Shown one piece after another: positions 1 through 6,408 of a stretch of 12,869 nucleotides of DNA; the stretch's first letter is position 1, and the number at the start of each line of letters is the position of its first letter. This DNA is from MWBV01 sp964447315 (GTDB lineage Archaea > Nanobdellota > Nanobdellia > Pacearchaeales > GW2011-AR1). Location: positions 1 to 12,869 of the forward strand of contig CAYURQ010000021.1 in the NCBI GenBank assembly GCA_964447315.1, given 5' to 3'. Under the pieces are notes generated by a model that was given only the letters and a program-made list of their open reading frames with translations, was not told the DNA's origin and did no database searches. The position numbers and the translations under genes were made by a program.

Positions 1-190
1 TTTCTTCATCAATATAAAAATCAATAACCCTCTTTGTTTTAGGAAATTTATTTTTAAATTTTTCATAATCTTTTTTAGAAATTAAAATATCCAAATCTTT
101 TCCAAGTTTTTCACTATTTGGATCATGTCCTCTGGTAACAACATAATTTATTTTATTTTTATTCATAAATTCAAATAAATTTTTAGCCAT
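1..190 (-). CDS. Nucleotidyltransferase-like protein, C-terminus cut by the window edge
   Basis: Only the first 63 codons are present. The ATG is at 190-188 and the frame stays open to the left edge. The visible protein begins MAKNLFEFMNKNKINYVV and then reads TRGHDPNSEKLGKDLDILIS. The G-K-D32-L-D34 pattern, two aspartates one residue apart after a beta strand and a glycine, resembles the metal-binding motif of the DNA-polymerase-beta-like nucleotidyltransferase fold. The 'YVV-x-RG ... GKDLDIL' arrangement is like small nucleotidyltransferase-like domains seen near thymidylate-kinase-like proteins in polysaccharide clusters (recalled, not searched). Its start lies inside the end of the kinase gene (8-bp overlap, 183-190), preceded by GGAGAG at a good distance, so the start is well supported and translation is probably coupled. 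Substrate and true function cannot be told from this fragment. Confidence 0.6.
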   Translation of the reverse strand, partial: MAKNLFEFMNKNKINYVVTRGHDPNSEKLGKDLDILISKKDYEKFKNKFPKTKRVIDFYIDEE

Positions 191-815
191 AAATTTCTCT
201 CCATATATTCTCAACAACTTTTTTAATTGGTTTTGAATTATCTATACAAATAATGTTAAAATAAGAATTCAATCTTTCTGCTTTTTTATAGTATTTTTTA
301 ACATTTTCTTTATCTGCTTCTTTTTTTCTCTTCCAAATCAATTCTGGAGAAGCTTTTATCAAAAAACTCTTATCTGGTTTAGGAGTAAAATGCTTGAAGA
401 AATTAAAACTTGCTTTATTTCCAAGAATCAATCCATCATAAAAATACCTGTCAAATAAAACAACACAATCCTTTCTGGATTTTTCTGGATTTTTCCTTAA
501 CCATTTCTTTGCCTTTAAGTATCTTAACCAAAATTCAGAATATTGTCCTAAAACCCAAAAAAACCCTCTTTGCCTATAATTTTGTTTTCTTAGTTCTTCT
601 TGAGTAACATCTGAGCGTCCATATTTCCTTTTCGAAGTAATTTTCATTATTTGTTTTAAGAAAGGCAAGTTAAATTCACTGCCAAGTCCCATATAAATTA
701 CATTGACTTTTTTATTTTCTTGTTTTTCAATTTTCTTTTTTATTTCTTTAATTAATGTACTTTTCCCAGAACCATCAATTCCAAAAAATACAATTGTTTT
801 TATGTTGTTATTCAT
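183..815 (-). CDS. Thymidylate-kinase-like P-loop kinase of a polysaccharide locus
   Basis: A 210-residue protein with the fold signature of thymidylate kinases. The Walker A loop GIDGSGKST is at residues 12-20, the DRYFYD segment carrying the DR(Y/H) motif is at 122-127, and a basic lid-like helix (WKRKKEAD) is at 161-168. The length matches dTMP kinases. However, the TREPGG substrate loop expected after the first helix is absent and replaced by YMGLGSEFNLPFLKQ (41-55). That pattern is familiar from kinase paralogues in surface-polysaccharide clusters, so a housekeeping dTMP kinase role is doubtful. The natural phosphate acceptor is unknown. The gene overlaps the upstream glycosyltransferase by 4 bp (ATGA, 812-815) and the downstream nucleotidyltransferase-like gene by 8 bp, making it part of the same operon. 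AGGAG four bases before the ATG supports the start. Confidence 0.8.
   Translation of the reverse strand: MNNNIKTIVFFGIDGSGKSTLIKEIKKKIEKQENKKVNVIYMGLGSEFNLPFLKQIMKITSKRKYGRSDVTQEELRKQNYRQRGFFWVLGQYSEFWLRYLKAKKWLRKNPEKSRKDCVVLFDRYFYDGLILGNKASFNFFKHFTPKPDKSFLIKASPELIWKRKKEADKENVKKYYKKAERLNSYFNIICIDNSKPIKKVVENIWREIYG
197..202 (-). promoter_or_regulatory. Shine-Dalgarno site for the nucleotidyltransferase-like gene
   Basis: The minus strand reads GGAGAG, then six bases (AAATTT), then the ATG at 190. The site lies within the last codons of the kinase gene. It supports the start chosen for the partial gene and suggests translational coupling of the pair. Confidence 0.6.
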
Positions 816-1981
816 TTTACTCCTAGAATATCAAAGTATTTTTTACTCCAATTATTTATTGAAATTTCTTTTATAGTTTTTAAAGCATTTTTTTCAATTT
901 CTTTTTTTTGTTTTTTGTTTTTTAAAATATTATTTATTTTTTCTGCATCTTTTTTACTAAATTCATTTATTACCAAACCATTTTTTTTATCTTTTATAAT
1001 TTCCATTTCAGATTCCTTAGAACAAACCACCATTATTTCAGAAGCCATTGCTTCAGATGTAACCATTATAGGAGCTCCGCCTTCATACCTTGATAAACAA
1101 AAAACAAATTCAGAAGAATTATAATATTTTGGTATTTTTTCTCTTGCAACCCTTTTATTGTATATAATAAAAGGTTCTTTCAGGTATTTTTTAATATTAT
1201 CGTATTTTGGACCTATTATTAATAATTTGTAATTTTTATTTAATTTAAATAATTCTTTTGAGATATTTATTGCTCTATCTAAACCTTTATTCCATCCACT
1301 TCCAGAACCAATATATAATCCATATTCATCTTTTTTATTTAATTTTAATTCTTGTTTTATTTTTTCTTTATTTTCGTATTTAAATTTATTTAAATCAACA
1401 CCTGTTCTTAAAACATACATTTCATTTCTTTTATAGTAAATTTCTTGTAATTGTTTTTTTACTTTTTCAGAAACACAAATTATTTTATCTGCCTTTTTCA
1501 TTGGAGGATTTTCAATAATTTTTGCATATAATAAAGAAAAAATAAATAATATCTTTTTTATTTTAGACATTCTTCTTAAGTGAGTTTTAAAGAAATTTCT
1601 GGTAACTCCATGATAGGTATGAATAATTTTTTGTTTTGAATTATTTTTTTTGTAATTTTTCATCCAATATCCCCAAGTTGCATGGGAATTAATAATCTGA
1701 AAATAATTATTTTTTAATATTTTTTCAACTTTTTTATTGAAAATAAATTCCCTAAAAATAGAATAAAAAGCTTTTCTAGGAAATGGAACCTTTATTTCAA
1801 TATATTTAATATTGTTTTCTTTGTATTTCTTGTTATTTTCTCCCCTGTAAATATGGTAAATATCTAAATTTTTTTTATTTTTTTGTAATTGATTAATTAA
1901 ATATTTAACATAAATGCCAATACCTCCATTTTCATGAGGATTCGGAGCAGATATAATGCATATTTTTTCTTTATTATTCAT
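812..1981 (-). CDS. GT4-family glycosyltransferase (GT-B fold)
   Basis: A 389-residue retaining glycosyltransferase of the GT4 type, expected to add a sugar from a nucleotide donor to the growing lipid-linked glycan on the cytosolic face of the membrane. The N-terminal acceptor domain has the glycine loop GGIGIYV at 19-25 and NSHATWGYW at 98-106. The usual link between domains, ADKIICVSEKVKKQL followed by RTGVDLNKF, spans 164-200. The C-terminal donor domain starts with YIGSGSGWNKGLD (223-235) and carries SRYEGGAPIMVTSEAMAS (297-314), the signature in which two glutamates contact the donor. The residue after EAMAS is Glu rather than the common Gly. There is no membrane segment. It starts 1 bp after the methyltransferase stop and overlaps the kinase by 4 bp. 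Donor and acceptor sugars cannot be deduced. Confidence 0.9.
   Translation of the reverse strand: MNNKEKICIISAPNPHENGGIGIYVKYLINQLQKNKKNLDIYHIYRGENNKKYKENNIKYIEIKVPFPRKAFYSIFREFIFNKKVEKILKNNYFQIINSHATWGYWMKNYKKNNSKQKIIHTYHGVTRNFFKTHLRRMSKIKKILFIFSLLYAKIIENPPMKKADKIICVSEKVKKQLQEIYYKRNEMYVLRTGVDLNKFKYENKEKIKQELKLNKKDEYGLYIGSGSGWNKGLDRAINISKELFKLNKNYKLLIIGPKYDNIKKYLKEPFIIYNKRVAREKIPKYYNSSEFVFCLSRYEGGAPIMVTSEAMASEIMVVCSKESEMEIIKDKKNGLVINEFSKKDAEKINNILKNKKQKKEIEKNALKTIKEISINNWSKKYFDILGVK
820..824 (-). promoter_or_regulatory. Shine-Dalgarno site for the kinase gene
   Basis: The minus strand reads AGGAG, then TAAA, then the ATG at 815. It lies within the final codons of the GT4 gene and is the clearest ribosome binding site in the window. 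Together with the ATGA overlap it fixes the kinase start. Confidence 0.65.
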
Positions 1982-1982
1982 T

Positions 1983-2912
1983 TTATTTTTTAGCCCAAAT
2001 TTCTACTGAATCTCCTTGTTCGGTTAAGTTTACAATCCATGTTATTGGAAGTAACAAAATACTTAATATTTTTCCTTTTGTTTTTAAATTTAATTTTCTT
2101 TTTAAAGATATAACAAACTGGCTTGGTCTTGAATTATGTCTTATTTTTATTGCTTTAAATCCTGCTTTTTTTAATTCTTTAGAGAGGATTTTATCTGAAA
2201 AGTCAAATAAATGCCTTGGAACATCTAATTGATACCAATTTTTTTTAAAGATTTTATGAGCAAAGGATCTTTTATTTGGAACTGCAACAATAAATGTCCC
2301 ATTTTTATTAAGAATTCTAAATATCTCTTTTATTATTTCAGAAGGATTAGGAACATGTTCTAAAACCTGATTCATTGTAATTAAATCAAAACTATTGCTA
2401 GGAAATTTTGCAGAAAGCAAATCATTTTTTTTAATATTTAGATTATATTTTTCTGAACTTTTTTCATCAAAATCTGATGGCTCAACCCCATTAACCTTTA
2501 ATCCAAGGTTTTTCATTTCATATAAAAATTGTCCACTTCCACAACCAACATCAAGTAATTTAAGATTTTTTTTAATTATTGTTCCTCTAAAATAATTTTT
2601 AACAGGCAAAAATAAAATTCTTAAAGGATTGTTTTTATTATTTTCATTAAAATAAAGATTATAGAAAAACAACCTCAATCTTACTTTTCTTGAAAAATCT
2701 TTTGTTTTAATTTCATTTAAGGAATAATAATTTTTTTCATAATGTTCTTTTAATTCTTTAAAACTTGGTTGAGGATTGATAAAAATAACTCCGCATTTTT
2801 TACATTCAACTAGATTAAAATACTTTTTTATATTATTTGCTTTATCGTACAAATTATAAACTTGTTTAAATTTATCATTTCCACAAAGATTGCACTTGAT
2901 TAATTTTTTCAT
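1983..2912 (-). CDS. Zinc-ribbon class I SAM-dependent methyltransferase
   Basis: A 309-residue methyltransferase. The N-terminus has a probable zinc ribbon made of two CxxC pairs (C7/C10 and C37/C40). The Rossmann-fold methyltransferase domain follows, with motif I LLDVGCGSGQF at 119-129, an acidic end of strand two at GVEP (142-145), and the NQVLEHVPNP segment at 181-190. WYQLDVPRHLFDFS (226-239) is typical of the Methyltransf_23-type enzymes found in polysaccharide and antibiotic sugar clusters. It probably methylates a sugar or nucleotide sugar (O- or C-methyl), inferred from the surrounding glycosyltransferases and deoxysugar enzymes. The C-terminal hydrophobic stretch ILSILLLPITWIVNL (282-296) could touch the membrane. 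The gene is separated from the upstream GT2 by 47 bp carrying a TATA-like box, so it may head its own transcript with the GT4, kinase and nucleotidyltransferase genes. Confidence 0.88.
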   Translation of the reverse strand: MKKLIKCNLCGNDKFKQVYNLYDKANNIKKYFNLVECKKCGVIFINPQPSFKELKEHYEKNYYSLNEIKTKDFSRKVRLRLFFYNLYFNENNKNNPLRILFLPVKNYFRGTIIKKNLKLLDVGCGSGQFLYEMKNLGLKVNGVEPSDFDEKSSEKYNLNIKKNDLLSAKFPSNSFDLITMNQVLEHVPNPSEIIKEIFRILNKNGTFIVAVPNKRSFAHKIFKKNWYQLDVPRHLFDFSDKILSKELKKAGFKAIKIRHNSRPSQFVISLKRKLNLKTKGKILSILLLPITWIVNLTEQGDSVEIWAKK

Positions 2913-2915
2913 TTT

Positions 2916-2939
2916 AATAAAAATTTAAATAAAAATTTA
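2916..2939. repeat. Perfect 12-bp tandem duplication in an intergenic spacer
   Basis: The plus strand has AATAAAAATTTA twice in direct succession within the 47-bp spacer before the methyltransferase gene. It is pure A+T, so it may be simple low-complexity drift. It sits between the candidate TATA box and the start codon. Confidence 0.5.
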
Positions 2940-2946
2940 TTTAAAA
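2938..2946 (-). promoter_or_regulatory. Candidate archaeal TATA box before the methyltransferase gene
   Basis: The minus strand reads TTTTAAATA, centred about 30 nt before the ATG at 2912, with no Shine-Dalgarno sequence between. This spacing suits a transcript starting at or just before the start codon. The region is almost pure A+T, so chance matches are easy. Confidence 0.35.
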
Positions 2947-2959
2947 AACCTTCTTAAGA

Positions 2960-3907
2960 TTATTTATAAATGAAACTTTTGTTTTTTCCAATAATTTTTG
3001 GCAACATAAATAAACATTTAAAATATGATTTAATCAATAAAAATAAATTTTCTAGTGCCTTTTTTCTTATAAAATAATTTCTCCAATTACTTAATTTTTC
3101 TTGATCTTTTTTCTTCTTAAATATAGCTACAAGAGGGGCATAAATAAATATCCTAAAAAGCGAATGGTGTATTTTTAAATTTTTTAATGAAAATATTATA
3201 TCATTTTTAAATCTAGAAGATAAATGTCTTTTGTTTGTGAATGAACCAACGGTTTTACTTTTTTTGTGTTTTACTTTAACATTTGTCATAACTCTTATTT
3301 TATACCCTTTTCTTTTTGCCCTTAAAAAGAAATCAGAATCTTCAAGTAAGAAAGGATTATATATTTCATCAAGGCCCCCAATTTTTTTAATAACTTCCCC
3401 TTTAACTAAAATACATGCTCCCATGAAATGATCCACATCTAATATTTCTCCTTGTTTAAATTTTAAAACTTTTGTTAATTGCCATTTTTTTAAATATCCT
3501 CCTGCGTCTTGAAATTCACCATCAGGATAAATAAGTTGAACTCCCACACATCCAACATCTTTGTTCTTTTCAGCATAACCAACTATTTTTTTAAGCCAGT
3601 CTTTTTCAGGAAATTCTAAATCATCATTTAACATAAGAAAATAATCAGGATTAAAATCTTTTGCTGCAGCTCTCATACCAATGTTATTTCCTCCGCTAAA
3701 TCCTTGATTTTCCTTTTGTCTTAGCACATTTACCTTTGGAAATTTCTTTTTAACAGATAAATCATGTCTGTCTTTACTTCCATTATCAACTAAATAAATC
3801 TTGTAATTTTTGTAATTTGTATTTTTTATCAAAGAATCAATTGTTTCTAAGAGAAGTTTTTTTTGATTGTGAGTCAATATAACAATTCCTACTTTCTTTT
3901 CATTCAT
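2960..3907 (-). CDS. GT2-family glycosyltransferase, WbbL/rhamnosyltransferase-like
   Basis: A 315-residue inverting GT-A glycosyltransferase. VGIVILTHNQKKLL (6-19) opens the nucleotide-binding domain, YLVDNGSKD is at 38-46, and ENQGFSGGNNIGMR (66-79) is typical of the WbbL-like branch. LNDD at 93-96 holds the metal-binding acidic pair. FMGACILVKGEVIKKIGGLDE (161-181) and FLLEDSDFFLRAKRKGY (186-202) complete the acceptor half, with ED/D as candidate catalytic base. The C-terminal third is basic with hydrophobic patches (about 247-263 and 287-303), suggesting membrane association. WbbL-like enzymes often use dTDP-rhamnose, which fits the RmlC-RmlD fusion two genes upstream, though the donor is inferred. 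It starts 1 bp after the SDR stop with a weak AAGG upstream. The C-terminus may be shifted by an indel in an A6 run (see findings). Confidence 0.9.
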   Translation of the reverse strand: MNEKKVGIVILTHNQKKLLLETIDSLIKNTNYKNYKIYLVDNGSKDRHDLSVKKKFPKVNVLRQKENQGFSGGNNIGMRAAAKDFNPDYFLMLNDDLEFPEKDWLKKIVGYAEKNKDVGCVGVQLIYPDGEFQDAGGYLKKWQLTKVLKFKQGEILDVDHFMGACILVKGEVIKKIGGLDEIYNPFLLEDSDFFLRAKRKGYKIRVMTNVKVKHKKSKTVGSFTNKRHLSSRFKNDIIFSLKNLKIHHSLFRIFIYAPLVAIFKKKKDQEKLSNWRNYFIRKKALENLFLLIKSYFKCLFMLPKIIGKNKSFIYK

Positions 3908-3908
3908 T

Positions 3909-4904
3909 TTAACCTTTCATCAAGAAAATATTATTAGATTCTTCTTGTTTTTTACAAATATCTTTGAATATTTCAATATTATAATATTTTTTATTTTTAA
4001 AATCATCTATTTGTTTAAGATTGTTAAATATTGCTTCAACCGCATCTTTTATTGTATATTTTGGTTGAAATCCTAAGTATGTTTTTGCTTTTGCAGTTGA
4101 AACTTTATAGTTCCTAAAGTCCTGGATATTTTTTATTTCTATTCCAATTTTTTTTCTAGTCCTTTCTTGAACTTCTTCTTTAATTAAGTCACCTAATTGG
4201 CCAATAGTAAAGTTACCAGAAGATATGTTAAAAATACCATTTATTTTGTAGTTTGCTTGAATTGCTCTTAAATAGGCATTTACAGCATCTCTTATGTCAA
4301 GTATTGGTCTCCATATTGATGGATTATTTATAGTAATTTTTCCTTCTGTAAGAGCTGATTTAACCATAGCATTAACCACTAAATCAAATCTCATTCTTGG
4401 ACTATATCCAGCTACTGTTCCTTGTCTTAAAGCAATTACTGAGAATTTTTCATCTGCTAATTGCATACATCCTCTTTCTCCTTGGAGTTTTGATATTCCA
4501 TAAGGATATTCACAAGTTGTTGGAGATTCTTCATTATATAATTTATCAACAGTATATCCATAAACAGAGCAAGATGAAGCATAAATAAATCTCTTAACTC
4601 CTGCCTGCTTTGCTTGAAAAGCCAAATAACCAGGAAGAGCCCCGTTATAAATAAAATTCATTGAAGGATTAAATTCTGCCATAGGGTCATTTGATAATCC
4701 TGCTAAAAATATTATTTGATCATAACCCTTTAGATTTTCAGCACTTAGGTTAAATATATCTTCTTTCAATAAAAAAACTTCTTTTGGTAAGTTGTTTCCA
4801 AACCATAGTAAATCAACAACATGAACTTCATACCCATGTTCTATTAAAGAAGGAACTAAAATACCTCCAATATATCCTGCACCACCAGCAACTAATATTT
4901 TCAT
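3909..4904 (-). CDS. NAD-dependent sugar-nucleotide epimerase/dehydratase (extended SDR)
   Basis: A 331-residue extended short-chain dehydrogenase acting on a nucleotide sugar in the cytosol. The Rossmann glycine motif GGAGYIGG is at 7-14. Asp31 at the end of strand two favours NAD. The active-site strand reads YASSCSVYG (108-116), and the Tyr-Lys pair is Y135-G-I-S-K139. WRPILDIRDAV (198-208) is the usual substrate-side motif. RmlB-type 4,6-dehydratases carry Asp-Glu in the STDEVYG position. This protein has Cys-Ser there, so an epimerase or reductase role is more likely than dehydration. The LAGLSNDPMAEFNPSMNF segment (67-84) puts it near SDRs found beside methyltransferases and RmlC-like proteins in deoxysugar clusters. 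It lies 5 bp after the RmlCD fusion and 1 bp before a GT2, so it is firmly within the operon. Exact substrate unknown. Confidence 0.87.
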   Translation of the reverse strand: MKILVAGGAGYIGGILVPSLIEHGYEVHVVDLLWFGNNLPKEVFLLKEDIFNLSAENLKGYDQIIFLAGLSNDPMAEFNPSMNFIYNGALPGYLAFQAKQAGVKRFIYASSCSVYGYTVDKLYNEESPTTCEYPYGISKLQGERGCMQLADEKFSVIALRQGTVAGYSPRMRFDLVVNAMVKSALTEGKITINNPSIWRPILDIRDAVNAYLRAIQANYKINGIFNISSGNFTIGQLGDLIKEEVQERTRKKIGIEIKNIQDFRNYKVSTAKAKTYLGFQPKYTIKDAVEAIFNNLKQIDDFKNKKYYNIEIFKDICKKQEESNNIFLMKG

Positions 4905-4909
4905 TTTAT

Positions 4910-6310
4910 TTAATTTTCAACTCCTATTCTAAATTTTTCTTGTTTTTCTATATTTAAAGAAGTATCTTTTGGAACAGAGAAATTTACTTCATCAATACTT
5001 AATTTTCCAATATTTTTTTCTGGATTTATTTCATTTGCATATTCAAAAACTGTTTTTCTTTTTCCACCAAGATGTAAAACTCCAATAATATTTCTACTTA
5101 AAACTTGAGCAATTTTTTTAGCAATAGTATCTACACTTTCTCTGCTAGTCCATTGGTCTTCAAATGCTTTCTCATATGGAAATTCTTTTTCACTAAAACT
5201 TGTCCTGATTATTAATGAATTGTCATACATCCTTACAGCGCTTTCTCCTCCAAGTTTACTCCACGCATATTTATTAACAGGGAATAACTCATCATTTTCA
5301 GAATATTCTCCTTTATCTCCCTTAAATACATAATCAGTTGAGATATAAACTAATTTAATTCCTTTTTCAATAGCCAAATTAACAACATTTGATGTCCCTA
5401 TTATATTTGTTTCAATTGCTTTTGAAGGGTTTTTATCAACAATAGGAGGGGATGTAAGTGCAGCACCATGCATAATTGTTTTTATTCTTTTCCCACTTTC
5501 CTGAATTTTTTCAATATATTTGTGCATTGATTTAAAATCAGTAATATCAAATTCATCTTTTGTTGGATAAAGTGCTCCAGGCATTATTTTTTTTAAACTA
5601 TTTCCTAACAATCCACTTCCTCCAGTAATCAAAAAACCTTCTCCACTAAAATTTTTTGATTGTTTTTCTTTAAGATTTTCATATAAAAAGTTGTTTGATT
5701 CTTCTTTTCTTTGCCATTCACTAATGCTATTGTTATTTTTATCTTTTTCACTTATTACTAATTTTGGTGAAGAAAGTAAATTTTTAAATTCAGTTTTTAA
5801 CTTTTCATTACAAATACTATAATCAATATCTTCTGTTATAGGAGAAATTCCTGCTTCACATCCCGGACTATATTCTCCTGTGCAAAAATATTCAATTAAT
5901 GTTGGTTCTGTAAAATAATTTCCATGGGCAAAGCCTGGTGGTATCCAAATCCATTCATCATAATCTTTATTATTTGATGATGGCATATCATAAGCAATAA
6001 TTTTTCCAAATGTTGGAGAATTTTTTCTTATATCTAAAATCAAATCAACCATTCTTCCTGAAATTGTTCTAACTAATTTACCCATGTAGGGATTCCATTG
6101 AAAATGAAGCCCCCTAACAACTCCAGATTTAGAATAGCTTTGATTAGCTTGAACAAATTCAATATTTTCTAAAGAAATAATGCCAGATTCTTTCAACAAA
6201 TCACTTTTTCTATATTGTTCTGAGAAATATCCCCTATTATCTGGAAATCTTGAGAATCTAATAACTTTTATTTCAGGTATTTCTAATTCTTTTATTGATA
6301 TTATTTTCAT
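4910..6310 (-). CDS. Fused dTDP-4-dehydrorhamnose 3,5-epimerase (RmlC-like) and reductase (RmlD-like)
   Basis: A 466-residue two-domain protein. Residues about 10-185 are an RmlC cupin: FPDNRGYFSE (22-31), QANQSYSKSGVVRGLHFQ (54-71) with the catalytic-type His69, IPPGFAHGN (123-131), and CTGEYSPGCEAGI (143-155). A lysine- and glutamate-rich linker (about 188-222) leads to an RmlD-like SDR domain. There GFLITGGSGLLG (225-236) binds the dinucleotide, VYISTDYVF is at 321-329, the Tyr-Lys pair is Y348/K352, and EDQWTSRES is at 384-392. RmlC epimerises C3 and C5 of dTDP-4-keto-6-deoxyglucose and RmlD reduces C4, giving dTDP-L-rhamnose. Fusion would join the last two steps. The region after GI155 (SPITEDIDYS) differs from the WNDP of classic RmlC, so a related 6-deoxyhexose is possible. 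RmlA and RmlB are not in the window. Confidence 0.88.
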   Translation of the reverse strand: MKIISIKELEIPEIKVIRFSRFPDNRGYFSEQYRKSDLLKESGIISLENIEFVQANQSYSKSGVVRGLHFQWNPYMGKLVRTISGRMVDLILDIRKNSPTFGKIIAYDMPSSNNKDYDEWIWIPPGFAHGNYFTEPTLIEYFCTGEYSPGCEAGISPITEDIDYSICNEKLKTEFKNLLSSPKLVISEKDKNNNSISEWQRKEESNNFLYENLKEKQSKNFSGEGFLITGGSGLLGNSLKKIMPGALYPTKDEFDITDFKSMHKYIEKIQESGKRIKTIMHGAALTSPPIVDKNPSKAIETNIIGTSNVVNLAIEKGIKLVYISTDYVFKGDKGEYSENDELFPVNKYAWSKLGGESAVRMYDNSLIIRTSFSEKEFPYEKAFEDQWTSRESVDTIAKKIAQVLSRNIIGVLHLGGKRKTVFEYANEINPEKNIGKLSIDEVNFSVPKDTSLNIEKQEKFRIGVEN

Positions 6311-6322
6311 TTTTTTTAGTAT

Positions 6323-6408
6323 TTACATATGATAAATTTTCTTTAAATGTTTTATTGCTTTAGAAAATACAGGTTTTATGAAACTATTTATAATCCTGGT
6401 ATTTTTTT
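6323..6408 (-). other. Possible frameshifted C-terminal tail of the GT2 gene
   Basis: The minus strand has a run of seven A (6408-6402) near the end of the GT2 gene at 6388-7302. Adding one base there bypasses the TAA at 6390-6388 and reads on through the spacer to a TAA at 6325-6323. The tail ends FIKPVFSKAIKHLKKIYHM, basic and amphipathic like many glycosyltransferase C-termini. It would leave only 12 bp before the next ATG, in line with the tight spacing elsewhere. In DNA this AT-rich an open run of about 22 codons can arise by chance, so this is a candidate only: assembly error, true mutation or slippage. Confidence 0.35.

Noticed and set aside
812..1981. Inactive GT4 because EAMASE replaces EAMASG
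   Set aside because: The two donor-contacting glutamates and the other GT4 motifs are intact; a single substitution after the motif is not evidence of inactivity.
2952..2959. Palindrome TCTTAAGA followed on the minus strand by a T6 run just after the GT2 stop, terminator-like
   Set aside because: The stem is only four base pairs with no loop, and T-runs occur everywhere in this AT-rich sequence. It is too weak to call a terminator.
4294..4588. Two overlapping plus-strand frames opposite the SDR gene
   Set aside because: They are antisense to conserved SDR motifs and lack any start signal, so they are shadow frames.
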